Notes under the pieces: generated by a model
Seen by the model: only the letters and a program-made list of their open reading frames with translations
Databases searched by the model: none
Told to the model about the DNA's origin: nothing
Part shown: piece after piece, positions 1 through 11,534 of the stretch
Layout of the letters: each line of letters begins with the position of its first letter
Numbering within the stretch: position 1 is the stretch's first letter
NCBI GenBank assembly: GCA_009746045.1
Contig: RPFO01000288.1
Coordinates: 1,204,984-1,268,983 of the forward strand
Direction: 5' to 3'
Length of the DNA: 64,000 bases
From: Mesostigma viride
Lineage: Eukaryota; Streptophyta; Mesostigmatophyceae; Mesostigmatales; Mesostigmataceae
Position numbers and translations under genes: made by a program

Positions 1-620
1 CATCTCTCTGCATGGCATAGCATGGCTCAATTCTTAATGCAACATCCATGGGGGTCCCGTTATAGGCAGGGCTTGGCTAAATTCTGTAGACAACATCCAT
101 GGGGGCCATTATGGGCGCACATGCGCGTGGGCCACATGCTAGGCTAAGCCTGACTAATCTACACTACTGGTATGAATTCCCTAGTCTGGGGTGGCAGGAG
201 GGGGCTGCCAGGGCTTGTGGTCAACGTGGATGACCGCCCCCCTCCAGTATACCGGCTTCCCCCCTGCGCTGTGCCGGAGCTGAAGGTAGGTCGGCCATAG
301 CTCGCGTCGCCGCTGTTGCTGGGCCAGGGTCAAGTCGTCGTCCAGCGTGAAGCGAGTCTATCTATCTAGACACTAATCTAAGTAATCCTAAGCTGGGCAT
401 GCCACGTAGGTAACGTGTAGTGCCAGGCCCTAGCGCGGTCACGCCGGGCATTCTTCCCAGGGCGGGAAACGCGCTTCTTCCCCATGGGGGGGAATAATTG
501 TCCTCTACGTAGTACCTGAGCCCATGCATGTATGTAACAGTGCTTGTGCCATTCCACGTGAGAAGGTGCCTGCCCGGCTAAGCGGGGCGCAACCCCGCGG
601 CGCTGGGCCACAGGAAGTGT
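1..620. other. no gene recognised
   Basis: I see no coding family, RNA gene or tandem repeat here. A short phrase containing CAACATCCATGGGGG occurs twice near the start (about 40-55 and 90-105), a small local duplication. Short open frames show no family resemblance. Confidence 0.5.
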
Positions 621-639
621 CTATCTGGTTGGGACGAGT

Positions 640-1180
640 AGGTGCCCTGCTAGTTGTAATCTACACTGCTTGATGGTGCTAGTGATAAGTGGCATGCCCA
701 GGTACAAATCCGCCTGGATCATTACGTAGTCAAACCACAATAGTGAACAGGTATGGCGAGAGCACGCAGACCTGCCACACACCCTTGAGTAGAGGGCATG
801 GTGGCGTGGACGTACCCGTACGAAGTGCACACCGCGAGGTGGTGGACCCTTCAAACAGTTTGTGTCTGACAGCAATGAGGGGCGAGGGAATCCGAAACAA
901 AGCGAGAATGTGCCACAGCGCAGACCAGAAAACCAAGTCAAAAGCCTTGATGAAGTCCACCAACACAAGATGCAAAGGTAACTCATCAGGACGGAAGCAC
1001 TGTATTTCCTCCATGAGGGGACGGCCGACGAGTAGCGCCGCTACTCGTCGCCTTGTGAATAGCGCCTTTACTGTGCATGTTCGGCGGCCGGGATGGAAGC
1101 CGAGCTGAGTCTCACTGAGGTGGCCGTCCAGGGCGGTGCGCAGGCGGTTCAGGATGAGCCGCATCAGTAGCTTGATGGTG
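640..1180 (-). pseudogene. LINE reverse-transcriptase fragment
   Basis: Read on the minus strand, this stretch carries the N-terminal half of a non-LTR reverse transcriptase. A finger region with RLILNRLRTAL and SETQLGFHPGR is followed by the first palm motif LVLVDFIKAFD and then by GVWQVCVLSPYLF, the RQG(C)-L-SP-LF block of LINE polymerases. The frame shifts just after SPYLF, and the YADD catalytic block is missing. The same blocks occur in the longer copy at 5.8-7.1 kb (EGSTTS, PPCPL, GVWQ, LSPYLF), so both belong to one family. I see no tail or target-site duplication, so the limits are approximate. It is a decayed fragment with no function of its own. Confidence 0.75.
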
Positions 1181-1412
1181 TGCTTTTTGAATGCAGCCCC
1201 CCCTGTAGTTGTCAGGGTCAGCTGGCAACCCTTTGTTCATGTACACTCATGGTGCGGAAGGTGTGCTGCCAAGCCGCCAGGGGCGGTTGCAACGGCAGCA
1301 GAGTGCACACGTCGCGGACCTCGGAAGAGCAGCATTTGACCCCCGTGTCCTCAAAAGCTGCAGCAAGTTTCACAATCGCGGCCGGATTATCTCGTTAGAA
1401 CCAGTGGCAGTG

Positions 1413-2219
1413 TCACAGCGGAACCGCGCTGGACCGCCAGTCCGAGACCCGGCTCATGGGAGGTAAGGAGGGTTGGTTATAGCGGGCCGGTCGGCGGGGG
1501 GACCAAGTCCGCTGCGGAGGAGGGTGGCCGGGGCCGGGGCGCCGGCCGGCCCCGGGCCCGGCCTGGGCGGCCGCCGGCCAGGCGGGCGGCGGGGCCGGGC
1601 CGGGCAAGGGCAGGGGCAGCGCTGCCGTTCCCCAGGTGGTATGTCGGCGGTACGTGGCCGGGGCCCATGCAGCGGTGAGTAGCCGCTTCATGGGAGGCGC
1701 CCGGCCCTGGTACATCATGGCGGTAGGGTCGGCAGAGGCAGTTGGAATGTGTCCGGATATGCCCATGCGAAGCGCTTGTACCGGCTGGCAGAAAGGCATG
1801 CCCCGTTGCCGTCGTGCTTCTTCTGGCAAACTCGCATGTGTTTGACCAATGATCTGCTTGGCCGGGCGTCGGCAAGTTCTCGGCCTGCTTGTAGGCGGCC
1901 CCCCGAAGGGCTGCCTGCCTAGGCGGGCCTTGGCGGCGGGGTCGCGGTTGCGGCGGAGCGGCGGCTGCCGGGCAGCGATGACCGCAGGTGCTTGGCGGGC
2001 GGTGGAGTCACCAAGAGCGGTCGTCAATCGCGGAGGCTGGGGCGGGAGGACTCGGGCGGCCAGGCGATCGTAACATAGTGAAAAGTGGCGGTTACATCCA
2101 GATCGAGTTCTGGAGATCCGGCCCGATGTCAGTGGCGGCAGTGGCGGGAGGGATATGCAAGTCTGCGAGGAGGCGCCGCCACGTGACTGAGAGATTGTGG
2201 TCTTTAGTGGAAATATCAT
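1413..2219 (-). other. very GC-rich stretch with unrecognised 268-codon open frame
   Basis: A minus-strand frame stays open for 268 codons but encodes a Pro/Arg/Ala/Gly-rich low-complexity sequence with no motif I can place. Bases around 1500-1620 are almost entirely G and C, which by itself keeps frames open. It lies upstream (in LINE orientation) of the RT fragment at 640-1180 and could be a decayed 5' part of that element. It could equally be a GC-rich non-coding segment. A host gene is not supported. Confidence 0.2.
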
Positions 2220-2320
2220 TGACTTCTAAAGTTTAAAACAATTAAAAATGTAGTCCAGTTGTGAGTATGAGGGAACCTTACCTTAGTTGACGTTGGTAGC
2301 ATGCCTGATTGAGCCTAACA

Positions 2321-2702
2321 ATGGAGGCTATAAAGGTAGACGCCCTGAGATCTCGGGGACGCAGGTGCCCGAGATCGCCGAGCGACTGCGGCCACCATTG
2401 CCGCCCTACCGGCCTGCCGGTAGGGCCAGCGATGACCCCTCAAGTCGCGCCTTCTGGGCTGACCTGCTCATGCAAGCCAGGCAACCTGTCTACCACCACT
2501 GCCAATGATCACCACCAAGCTCCAGCCGGAGCTGGAAGAGGTACGCCGCGAGGCCGCTGACCGCGACCGTCGCCGCTGCCAGGTCAACTCCTCAGGCGCT
2601 TCGACAGCGCCGGGGGAGACCCCAGACTCTCTTCTCGACGAGCTCAGGACCCAGCTCTCGGCGCGCATGGAGCTGCAAGGTACGGCACTGCAGGGCGCCT
2701 AA
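2321..2702 (+). other. unrecognised short coding-like segment
   Basis: Two overlapping plus frames read smoothly. One (2287-2508) contains EIAERLRPPLPPYRP and SSRAFWADLLMQA. The other (2505-2702) contains a charged helical run, ELEEVRREAADRDRRR, and LLDELRTQLSARMELQG, which would form a short coiled coil. The two would join by a frameshift or a splice near 2500. I do not recognise the family. The composition suits a transposable-element ORF1 or a gag fragment, but that is inference. Confidence 0.25.
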
Positions 2703-3118
2703 TACCCAGCTACAAGGGCTAAGCAAAGGGATTGCATGGAACGGCTCAGGCACGCTGGTTGGGGCTCAAAGGCTTTGCTAGCGACCGCATTCGTCATCCA
2801 CGGCGAGCGCGTCCCTCCCAGAACGTACCGCTCATTCCAAGTGGACAGATTGTAATTGATTGCATGGGGACCTTGCCAGGGACATGTGCCACGTATACTC
2901 TAAACAGAGATATTCTCCAACATCGCCCATGCCTCACCACATGCCAGCGATGAACTCTTTCATCATTCCATTTTTTTTTGTTGTTATTACTACTCTTTAC
3001 TCTGTAATGTACCCTCCTTGCTTTCTCGATCTTCAGCCCCTTCTTCGTGTATGTGCGTTTGCATTCCCTCTTTTCCTTCTCAGCGTTTGTTGGTTTTGTA
3101 GTTGTTGGTGGTGGCGAT
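2703..3118. other. no gene recognised
   Basis: No coding family is visible. The second half (2960-3110) is T-rich and leads into the TG repeat. Confidence 0.4.
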
Positions 3119-3172
<54 letters not shown>

Positions 3173-3200
3173 TGTGGGGGGGGGGGGGGGGGGGGGGGAG
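3119..3200. repeat. (TG)n microsatellite followed by a G homopolymer
   Basis: An uninterrupted run of TG dinucleotides of about 50 bases is followed, after TTTGTGT, by a run of more than twenty G. Such G runs can form quadruplexes and are assembly-sensitive. Confidence 0.95.
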
Positions 3201-3209
3201 TATTCCCTA

Positions 3210-5790
3210 TTAACCTTTCTTGTTACCCTCTGTCGCCCTCCATGCAGGTCTTCTTAGAGATCGCCACCGTGCAGCTCCCACGGCCCTCGCGCCTTTCCTC
3301 TCATACGACTACCCTAGTCCTTCTAGGGCGTTGGATCGCCGTGCGTCCAGGCATAGTTGTCTCACTTCATACCCCCAACGGGGACGCGTTCCATAAACTT
3401 CAGAGTCGTATATTCTAGAAGTCTTGCTAACATGCCAGCGCATTAAGGGGAGGGGACATGCCTAAAGGGCACTTTTCTGGAAACCATACCTGTGCATGTG
3501 CTAAAAATCCAATGATGATTGGGGACCATAAATATGATTTTTAAAAAAAATTCCAGCCACTTGGGGGGGGTACTAGCCCCCACCATACACCCATAACGCG
3601 CTAAAATAGAAAAAGACGCTATTTTAGTCACATTTTTCCTAGGGCAGTGGGCAAACATATTGGGACCAAATCACATATTCCCATATAGTTCCCTGACTTT
3701 TGAGAAAGTCTGCCTAATTTTGAGCACAGAATAGTCATGTTTAGACACATTGATGGATTTTCCCGCAAAAAGGGTACTTTTTAATTAAAAAAAATAAATC
3801 AAATCATAAACACATGGAATAGTGCCAAATCATATATTCCTAAACACTAGAGGTTGGGGGACATGCAGCCCCAAAAGTTCAGGTCATTCTGACAAGCGCA
3901 GCCCTATTTGATGGATATTCCTAGATCACCACCTGTGATGACGCTGACGGAGGTTTTAGCTAGTATTTAACCACACTAACACCCCTTTATACATCTAAGC
4001 CACCTGACAACTGGCCAAACCACATACTACCATCCTCTGCACATATGGTACCTCCTATGTTCAAGGTTTGACGACGTTCTGACAAGAACTGCCCAAGTTA
4101 CAACCATTCCAAGACGGCCACCAATGTAGACACTACAAGGAAATTATAGTAACCATTCAGCCACACTAGCACCTCCTTCTTCATCAAAGACATCTGCAAA
4201 CTGACCAAAGCACACATAATTAACTCTTGCACGCTGACCGCAACGCATGCTCAACGTGGGGGGTCGTTGTGACAAGAACTACTCAAGTTGATGGGTTTCC
4301 TATATGACCACCTGACAAGGCGCTAAGGACCACTCAGTAAGTTAGTAACCCCACAGTGCCACTTCATATGCCATCCAACATGCACCAAAACCATGCTGAG
4401 TATGTTTACAATGTACAAAGGGGTGGCCACGCACCTCATCATATATGTCTTCATCATCCCTCCAGCATGGCCAGCCTTGTAAATATGCTCATAGCCTTGA
4501 CGATGGTAGCCCTAATATGCCTAAGCAGCATTTCCTATGTTTCTCCCAGGTTAGAGTGTAAGGTTGATGCCAACCAAGCTAATCAACTCAACAACACCTC
4601 CTAAACTGTCCTTCCCGGCATGGATGACAAACTGGGACTATGGAGGGCAAGGAACCAAGTAGGAACATGGTATATATAGCTTGCATGCAGTCGTGCATGT
4701 CAACCATGGTTGGCTCAGCACATTGTAGTCTTGTCACATCATCATAACAAAGGAAAGCTCAAACAACCATTGGTGCCAGCTATCTTCATGCAGTCACACA
4801 AATGCAATATCTCCAAAATCATAATCACTAAAACACTTCCATCCCTGCACGATAAAATGCAAAGAAACCGTTGGCGGCCCTTCAGCGCATGAGCGTTGTG
4901 ATGCCGCTGCGGCCTGCGAATAGAGAGTGCGTCACTCTCAAACAACAAGAAGCGTCCATACGCACAACATCGATCTTGCCAGAACACGTTTTATGAAATG
5001 CCTTATACCTTCCCGAAGAGCTACAGGCTGCGACTGAAGCGGCCCTGATCACGACATCAACGAAAACAATCTAAAGGTGCCAGGTATTCGACAACACAAC
5101 GGCAAGCGATGGCGAGCTAGCTGGCGGAAACTGCCCAAAAAGAACGCAAAAAAAATCGAACGATGAGCTCATAGAAGAAAGCACTGATAGCAGACAACAT
5201 TCGCGACAAAGCTGTACCTCGCCCTCGTAAATCCCTCGCCCAGGCGCGCAACAACAGCCGTTATTCCATGGACAGGTCAGACACGCACTGCGCAGGTCTG
5301 AACAATTACTTACCGATAATGGCCGAAAATCTGGCAAAAAGCACCGGCTCGGTTTAGAATTCGATGCAACCGATATTAACGCCTGCTTCACGGTCAGAAC
5401 AACCCCCAAAACCGCGATTTTACAGCCGCTATCATGAATTCTATTTCATTCCGCGCGACCAAAAAATTCAGATTACCCCCCATGCCGATGGCATAAAAAA
5501 ACAACAGCGATATTGTAATCCAGCTGATTTCCGCCACAAACTAACATCATAAACTCATCGTCTTTTAGATTCCAGTCAAATTTTTGCATTTCGCCTGCCC
5601 TAGTGTGGTAGTTTCGCCTGAACGCAGCCGCCATGGCCACTTCCGCAAGGGGTGCGCGCACCGTGCACGTGAAATTTATGACCTTCGGTACCGGCGCGAA
5701 TTTTTTGGCGCCAAAAAATTCGGGCATGTCCCGTCCCCTTAACTTTATTTTAGTCTGCGCTACTACCGGATATTCCTGGAGTATACTGAC
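3210..5790. other. AT-richer region without genes
   Basis: This segment is visibly richer in A and T than its surroundings and has no open frame resembling a known family. I see no terminal repeats or tandem array. It ends at the target-site duplication of the LINE insertion at 5791. It may be old intergenic DNA or an unrecognised decayed element. Confidence 0.4.
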
Positions 5791-7145
5791 AATAAGCGGG
5801 TAATTAATTAATTAATTAATAGACACGTGACTGCGTCACATGAGCATAAGTCCTCAGTGGGAGGGGAACATGGGATGGAATGGATGGTATAAGCTATCTA
5901 GGTCCTAGTTACAGGGGTGTGGGCACCGCGGCCCGAATCGCTATGAATGCCATACTTGGTCACACGCGGAGCCCCCACAGGCTTGGGGGTGGTCTCCTTC
6001 ATCACTACTTGCCATCTATCCTTGCGCACCATCTGCCTCCATATTACAGACAAACCAGGAGGCTGCCCGGGGGTGAGCCCGTCACGTCTAGTGTAGCACA
6101 TGTCCATGCCGAGTCTATCACGAAAAGTCCACGGGTGGCGGCCCTGCCGCGCGCGGCCGGGGGCACGCCAGGTGAGGACATATCGCCCAGGCTGGGCGGG
6201 CTTGGTGCCAGCTAGTCTATCTGATGTATCTACCTGATCTGTGCGGGCCAGGTGCCCGGCTAGGCCCAGGCGCCTGTGCCTAATAATGTGGGAAACATAG
6301 GGCAAATCAGCGTACAAATCCTCATTACTAATGTGCAAACCAAAGGGGATGTTAAGGGCCTGGCGCAGCATCTTGGTGACGGCGCCGTCGAGTCGTTGCT
6401 CCAGCTCCTGCGTCAGTGCCCACGTCTTGGCGCCGTAGGTCAGGATCGTCAGAATGACGACCTTGAAGAGGTCACGCTTGACGATCCGGGGTAGGGCGGG
6501 GTTGCTCCACCAGCGGCGGTGGTCATGGAGCTAGGTGCGCCCACGCCATGCCGATCCGTGTCGTCATGTCGTCCTCGCAGTCGGGAAGCCAACTGCCGAG
6601 CAGCTTGAAGCGGCCTGAAGGAGGGTAGTTGACCTCCGCATCGTCTAAGAGGCGGAGTGTGGGTGGGGGCCCTGCCATGCCGAGGGCCAGGGCCTCCGTT
6701 TTGGGGCTGATTTCTAGACCAACCGCCCGAGCCTCGAGCGCCAGGCAGTCCAGCCAAAGTTGGGCAGACTCCGGCTTCTCGATGAGCGTGATGTCGTCGG
6801 CATAAATGAGGTCAGCTAGTAAATTCTGCTTGTTAGTCGGCCCCCCTTCCCCAAGCTCGTTCGTGATCGCTAGGCCAGGGGCACGGCCTGCAATGCTAGC
6901 AAAGCGAGCACGTGCCTGGCGCATAACATAATCCACTACAATAATAAACAGGTATGGCGACAGGACGCAACCCTGCCAGACGCCGGTCTGCAGTGGGCAT
7001 GGTGGGGTAATGCCGTGTTGAGTGCGCACCGAAGTGGTCGACCCCTCATACAGCGTGCGGATGACGGTAATCAGGGGAGTGGGGACGCGAGCGCGAGCAA
7101 GTACAGCCCATAGAGCGTCCCAGCAGGTACCCAATAAGCGGGTAA
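5791..7145 (-). mobile_element. 5'-truncated LINE insertion with 13-bp target-site duplication
   Basis: The insertion body is 5804-7132. It is flanked by two exact copies of AATAAGCGGGTAA (5791-5803 and 7133-7145). The minus-strand orientation is shown by the RT fragment inside and by the 3' tail of TTAA units that abuts the left duplication. The 5' end is truncated inside the RT palm domain, as is typical of target-primed reverse transcription. The last ~370 bp (5821-6192) recur almost identically at 57893-58264, and the final bases recur in the 36-bp insertion at 30465. This therefore defines the 3' end of a family that has been active several times in this window. Confidence 0.9.
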
Positions 7146-7164
7146 GATCAAGGAGACAACACAA
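5898..7164 (-). pseudogene. LINE reverse transcriptase, C-terminal half, frameshifted
   Basis: Minus-strand frames carry the polymerase core of a non-LTR RT in order: GVWQGCVLSPYLF, then LADLIYADDITLIE with the catalytic YADD, then GLEISPKTEAL, then the thumb-side FKLLGSWL. Near 6520 the frame shifts by one base. It resumes with IVKRDLFKVVILTILTYG and later RRLGLAGHLAR, the conserved post-RT segment of LINE ORF2 proteins. The second frame ends at 5898, about 90 bp before the TTAA tail. No endonuclease domain is present because the copy is 5'-truncated, so the clade (L1-, RTE- or Jockey-like) cannot be settled. The first ~10 codons of the upstream frame (7133-7164) lie outside the element. Confidence 0.85.
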
Positions 7165-7993
7165 AATTAGGAGAAAGATGCCAAGAATATGATAGCCTGG
7201 CTGGCATCCGTGCCCGACGCCGTGGCGGACCCAAGGGCCGGTACAGCCCGCCCCAACCTCCTGTCAGGATCGTGTCCCATCTTTCGCATCAACCCAACAA
7301 CCCAGCTCGCCCCCCCGGCCGTGCAAATTACCAGGAGACAGCATAACGGTCGGTTTGGCCTCAAATTTGGCACCAAGGTGCCCAAGCAGACAACGTGTGC
7401 TGCCCCCTGCCGTAAATAACAGTTCTTGTAGTCGGCCACATGGGAACATGGTGACATTTGCTAGCATAAAAGGCCGCACTTTCAGCACTGACGGGCATGT
7501 ATGCACATACAACGAGGCCAAATGAACTCAGAACACAGCACCTGTTCTGAACACCTCCCAAACAGCTGGCCCACCGAGTTTGGGCCCGGTGTGAAGACAA
7601 ATTGGCGACAAAAGTTATTTATAAATGCGCAGACCCGAGGTTGCCCAAGGGTTTCATCACACGTGCGTGTGCGCAATGTACACACGAAGGAGCTCAGCTA
7701 AGCATTGTTGTCTGCACGCCGCCCAGAAACCACGCGTCTACCGTGCCCAGCAGATATCCGGGATGTTTTAGTGAAAGACACATGCCAGCTGCTAGCAAAC
7801 CGCGACACGACACGACGGCAGCAGCACGCGCGCCTCCACGACAACGTGGCGTGGCACGGACGCTCCCTAGACTGGGGCGGCCGGAACGCATCAGACCACC
7901 TTGTAGCCAGCGCCGCGGGTGAACCTGGCCACCCCGGGCAATAGTGTGGCCAGGGGCCCGACGGGGCGCACCCAGCTTTTCCTCTTCAGCGCC
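7146..7993. other. no gene recognised
   Basis: Short overlapping frames on both strands show no family motif. The sequence just right of the LINE duplication contains ATCAAGGAGACAAC, which recurs at about 57770 and, in part, at 30160. This suggests an older dispersed repeat that the LINE landed in. Confidence 0.35.
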
Positions 7994-8128
7994 TCACACT
8001 CGCGCAGCTAGCACCCCGTCCACTTCCACCCACTCCCCGTCCCACGCGTCGGGCTTGGCGGGTTGTAGCACCGTGAAGTGTTTTGGTGTGCTGGTGTACC
8101 TGTACAGCACGCACAGTCGGAGGGGGAG

Positions 8129-8973
8129 CATGTTGTTGGAAAGGTAGAGGAAACTAATATAGGGTTTTACACAATGCCTTGTGCTTGGCCTTGCTACCCT
8201 TGCTTGCACTTTGCAGGTGATGAAAGACTGAGCTTGAAGACAATGGATCTCTTCGAAGAGAGAACAGAAAAAAAGTATTATTTCATAGGTCTAGAGGTTA
8301 GGAAAAGAGGCTGAATGGAGGTTCAATGGAGGTACCTGCCCTTAATTAGGGGGCAGTTTCCTTTTATACCTTTTAGGGTAGGAAGGATGACATCAGCAAT
8401 GACATCATCACCGAAGCTTGTAGAAACACCCTAGCATACTCCTAGCATATTCCCAGCATATTCTCAGTATATTCTGGGAATATTCTTGGCATATTCTTAG
8501 AACATTCCTAGAAAATGCTAGACATGATCCAATGAGCTGGCATAATAGCTAGATGCCAAGTGTCTACGTAATAATGTGCCACATAACATGATTAATAAAG
8601 TGACACATCTCTTCTCCTTGGAGTGACAAGTGTCATGCAATGAGTCTACCCGCTTGTCATCATGTAAGTCATATAACATGTGTCATCATGAGCTTCCAAC
8701 ACTTGTCAGTTCATGTACCAAACACTTGTCCACTAGGTCATAGCACCACTTGTCAATCAAATAGGTGATGCTACTAGGCTGACTCAGGGTACAAGTCATC
8801 CATGTCCAAGTATTGGACTATGGCACATGAATATTGATCAGCTCATTGAGCCCGATTCATCTAGCTTATCATAGCTATCAAATTCCCAGTCCATATGGAA
8901 TAAATCCAACAAGAAATAAATCAGGTTGGGATATATAATGTGGCCAGGTGGATATAATATTCCTAACACATGT
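8129..8973. mobile_element. solo LTR with 5-bp target-site duplication
   Basis: The element is 8134-8968 (835 bp). It begins TGTTGGAAAG and ends ATTCCTAACA, so it has TG...CA ends and a short inverted terminal repeat (TGTTGGAAA against TGTTAGGAAT). Both flanks are CATGT (8129-8133 and 8969-8973). Its composition is AT-rich, unlike the GC-rich flanks. It contains AATAAA-like motifs near the right end and a run of degenerate GCATATTC words (about 8430-8520). There is no internal coding region, so this is the product of LTR-LTR recombination. The flanking sequences read as parts of one minus-strand protein-like frame, so it interrupted a once continuous coding segment. Confidence 0.88.
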
Positions 8974-10289
8974 GCATAGTGGCCTCTCCGTCCGACCCTG
9001 CCCGCGCAGCTTGGCCTTCACATCCAACTCCATCGGCACACCCGGGCCCTCGTACTCGGCCAAGGGCAGCGCCACGTCGCCGCGGATGTTGGCGCACAGC
9101 ACGTAGGCGGGCTCCCCGTCGAACACGTGCTCCATCTAGCAGTCTGCGTACAGGCTGTTGGGGAGGTGGATCGCATGCGTACCAATGCGCCGCAAGCACA
9201 CATCCCGTATGCGGGTTTCGATGTCGCGCGGAGCGCCGTCAGAGACTCCCAGCTCAAAGGGGACGCCAACCCGCCGACACGTGGGCGGCGCGAAGCACCG
9301 TGCGACCCCGCGGACGTTGCACCCCTTCACGTGGCGCATGAGCAACCTGAGGGCGTCCTCCGGGCTCAGTCTCCTCGCCGTCCACTCCCTTGACGATGAA
9401 GCCGGGATGCGCGGCCAAGGCTTCGCGGAGCTGGTCCCTCGTCTTGTCTCGCTGGTCCAGCTTCATTTTGCGGGACACAAGCGCGCGTATGCACTGCAAA
9501 AGACGCAGGCCCACCATGCAGGCAGCCGGCGCCGTGCGCGGCCCCTTCATACTCCGTGGCGTACGTGCAGCCACCGCAGCCCCGGCACGCTGTCGAGCTG
9601 GCACATATTGAGCAGCAGGGCGAAGATGATGCCGACCGCCACGTCAACCCAGCAGCAGAGGTTCTTTTTGCGAAAGGTATCGCCGATGGGTACCAGTGGA
9701 TCGGCACCATACTTATCCAGGATCGCGGCAAACCTGTCTCAACTAACTGTCGCACCCCGTGGACTCGCAGACTGTGCGCCCCCTTGCGTGCACGCTTCTT
9801 CTTGGGCGGGCACGCTTCTTGGCGTGCGCCGGGCGAAGGCCCCGTTGCCCTCAGCACCATGACGCTCCCGTCGGAATCCGTGTCGGAATCCAATACCACG
9901 ACTTCGCGCCCCGTACCCGCCAACGCGGCATTGGCTGCCTCGTGCAGGGAAACACCTACCCCTTCGCCCCCCGCCCCCCCACTGCCGGCCGCCCCCTCCC
10001 CGCGACTGCACCCCCCCTCACCGGGCGGGCGCTCTGGACAGGGTGGCGAGCCCGGTGGCCGTGAGCTCACCAGGGGCCCCTCGTCATCTGAATCATAACA
10101 GCCCGGCACATCATCACCGGCATCGCCGTCTCCTGCAGTGCCCGCCATCTGCCGCTCCGACTGTGACGCGTCCGCCGCCCGCGCCGCATCGCCGCCCACA
10201 CCCGCCACACCCGCCCGCCCCGTGCCAACCAACCGCCACGCCCTCCACGCGCCCGTCTCTGCCCTCACCCGCCATCTCCACATCCGCTG

Positions 10290-10640
10290 CCGGCGTGGCC
10301 GCCACCCGCCCCGCGACCACCGCCACGCCCTCGCCATCTCCGTCTGCGGGGACCCCCGCGGACATCCCCTCGCCTGCGGCCGGCGCGGCCGCCGCCCGCC
10401 CCGCGTCGCCGGCCACGCCCTCCCTGCGCGCGCCTGCCGAGACCCCCGCGGGCACCCCATCATCCGCTGCCGGCGCGGCCGCCGCCCGCGCCGCGTCGCC
10501 GGCCACGCCCGCCCCGTGCGCGTCTCCGCCATCGCCCGCCATCTCCTCATCCGCTGCCGGCGCGGCCGCCGCCCGCGCCGCGTCGCCGGCCACGCCCACC
10601 CCGTGCGCGTCTCCGCCATCGCCCACCATCCCCTCCTCAA
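10290..10640 (-). repeat. coding-type tandem repeat, about 87-90 bp units
   Basis: About four units, each containing a CATCCGCTGCCGGCG-like block on the plus strand, recur every 87-90 bp (for example at 10461 and 10548). The lengths are multiples of three. On the minus strand each unit reads as an Asp/Gly stretch followed by AARAAAAPAA. This is the repetitive N-terminal part of the protease-like pseudogene. Confidence 0.8.
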
Positions 10641-10845
10641 CACGCAAGTCGCCGCTCGCGTCATCCGACGAACCCACGTGGGGGGCGGGCGGGGCAGGCA
10701 GAGCCAAGAGGGCACCCTGTACATGGCAAGTGCAGAACGACGCAGGTACGGCAGTGTCAGTCGGGGGATCTGCGAACAGCACGCGCCACGCCTGCTCACC
10801 GGACCATGCCGCTGCCGACATGAAGGAGGATTGATATTCCATCAA

Positions 10846-11091
10846 GTGTCATGGGAAAAAGGCGTGTGGGTGGATGGGTGTGCGGGGTGGGGCGTGGTGA
10901 GGCAGGGGTGGGGCAGGGGTGAGGCGGGGTGGCGTGGGTGTGGCTGTGGGTGTGGGCGTGCGTGTGGGGGGGTGTGGGGGTGGGGGGGGTAGGTGTGTGG
11001 CCGGGGGGGACAAACAAATAAAAGCCAGTCACGCCTCAAGATGAGTATCCGGGTACACGTCCATTTCGTCCGTTATACACGGATTACAAGG
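10846..11091. other. G/T-rich low-complexity stretch, no gene
   Basis: From about 10865 to 11010 the plus strand is almost all G and T (GTGGGTG-type words). This leaves several frames open by chance. No motif is visible. Confidence 0.6.
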
Positions 11092-11442
11092 CTACTTGAC
11101 GTGGAGGCCCCTCACCGTGCGGTAACCACGGAGGCCGCGCGACGCCTCCCGCAACGCGTGTTCGGCCAGGGACAGGGCTTTTGTCTGCAGTAGTTCGACG
11201 GAGGCAGGGCTGTCTTCGTTGAACCAGCTCTCCACACGCGCTACTCCCTCATCCGCGGCTGCCAGCCTTGGGACGGAGACACATGCCACCTCCAGCAGAC
11301 TGGCTGCCATCGTGACAATGGATGGCTGTAGCGGTACGCCATGTCCTTGACGGTTGGCTTGCCCACCCGACACGGGTCGCCCCACCCGTGCCTCCGTGTC
11401 TTGAGCATCCACTGCGCTGGGAGCGCTCGCTGGCTGTTCCAC
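11092..11442 (-). CDS. unrecognised 116-codon open frame
   Basis: This is a minus-strand frame with an ATG at 11442. It contains an amphipathic helical segment (SVELLQTKALSLAEHALREA) and ends in HVK. A TGTAA lies a few bases after the stop, too close to count as evidence. I cannot place it in a family. It lies about 250 bp upstream of the protease-like pseudogene on the same strand and could be part of that unit or of a separate decayed gene. The evidence for a real gene is weak. Confidence 0.2.
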   Translation of the reverse strand: MEQPASAPSAVDAQDTEARVGRPVSGGQANRQGHGVPLQPSIVTMAASLLEVACVSVPRLAAADEGVARVESWFNEDSPASVELLQTKALSLAEHALREASRGLRGYRTVRGLHVK

Positions 11443-11534
11443 CGGTTGATCCCTCGTGTCAGTTCCTCCTCCGCAGCTGCGCGCTTCCCTCGCCAGTGAG
11501 TGCGTAGCCTATTCAGGCGTGTAATCTGCGTCAT

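Larger units (their letters stand above)
7994..10845 (-). pseudogene. USP-like cysteine protease remnant, frameshifted and split by a solo LTR
   Basis: Read from 10845 downward, the sequence gives an N-terminal start (ATG at 10845) and then Ala/Gly/Asp-rich repeats of 29-30 residues. A second frame has the acidic patch VVVLDSDTDSD, which looks like a SUMO-interacting motif, and a basic PKKKRARK nuclear signal. A third frame carries KKNLCCWVDVAVGIIFALL (about 9600-9665), which resembles the cysteine box of ubiquitin/SUMO proteases of the USP/USPL1 type. Further on come a helical segment with LREALAAHPGF, a Cys-rich CNVRGVARCFAPPTC, EPAYVLCANIRGD, and after the LTR KHFTVLQPAK with DGEWVEVDG. 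The last two resemble the His box and the closing W-DG of that fold. At least three single-base frame changes and the LTR break it. The family call is inference from spaced motifs; the frameshifts could in part be assembly errors. Confidence 0.5.

Noticed and set aside
9556-10992. Plus-strand Pro/Ala-rich frames of up to 284 codons
   Set aside because: They are shadows of the minus-strand protease-like pseudogene and its Ala-rich repeats.
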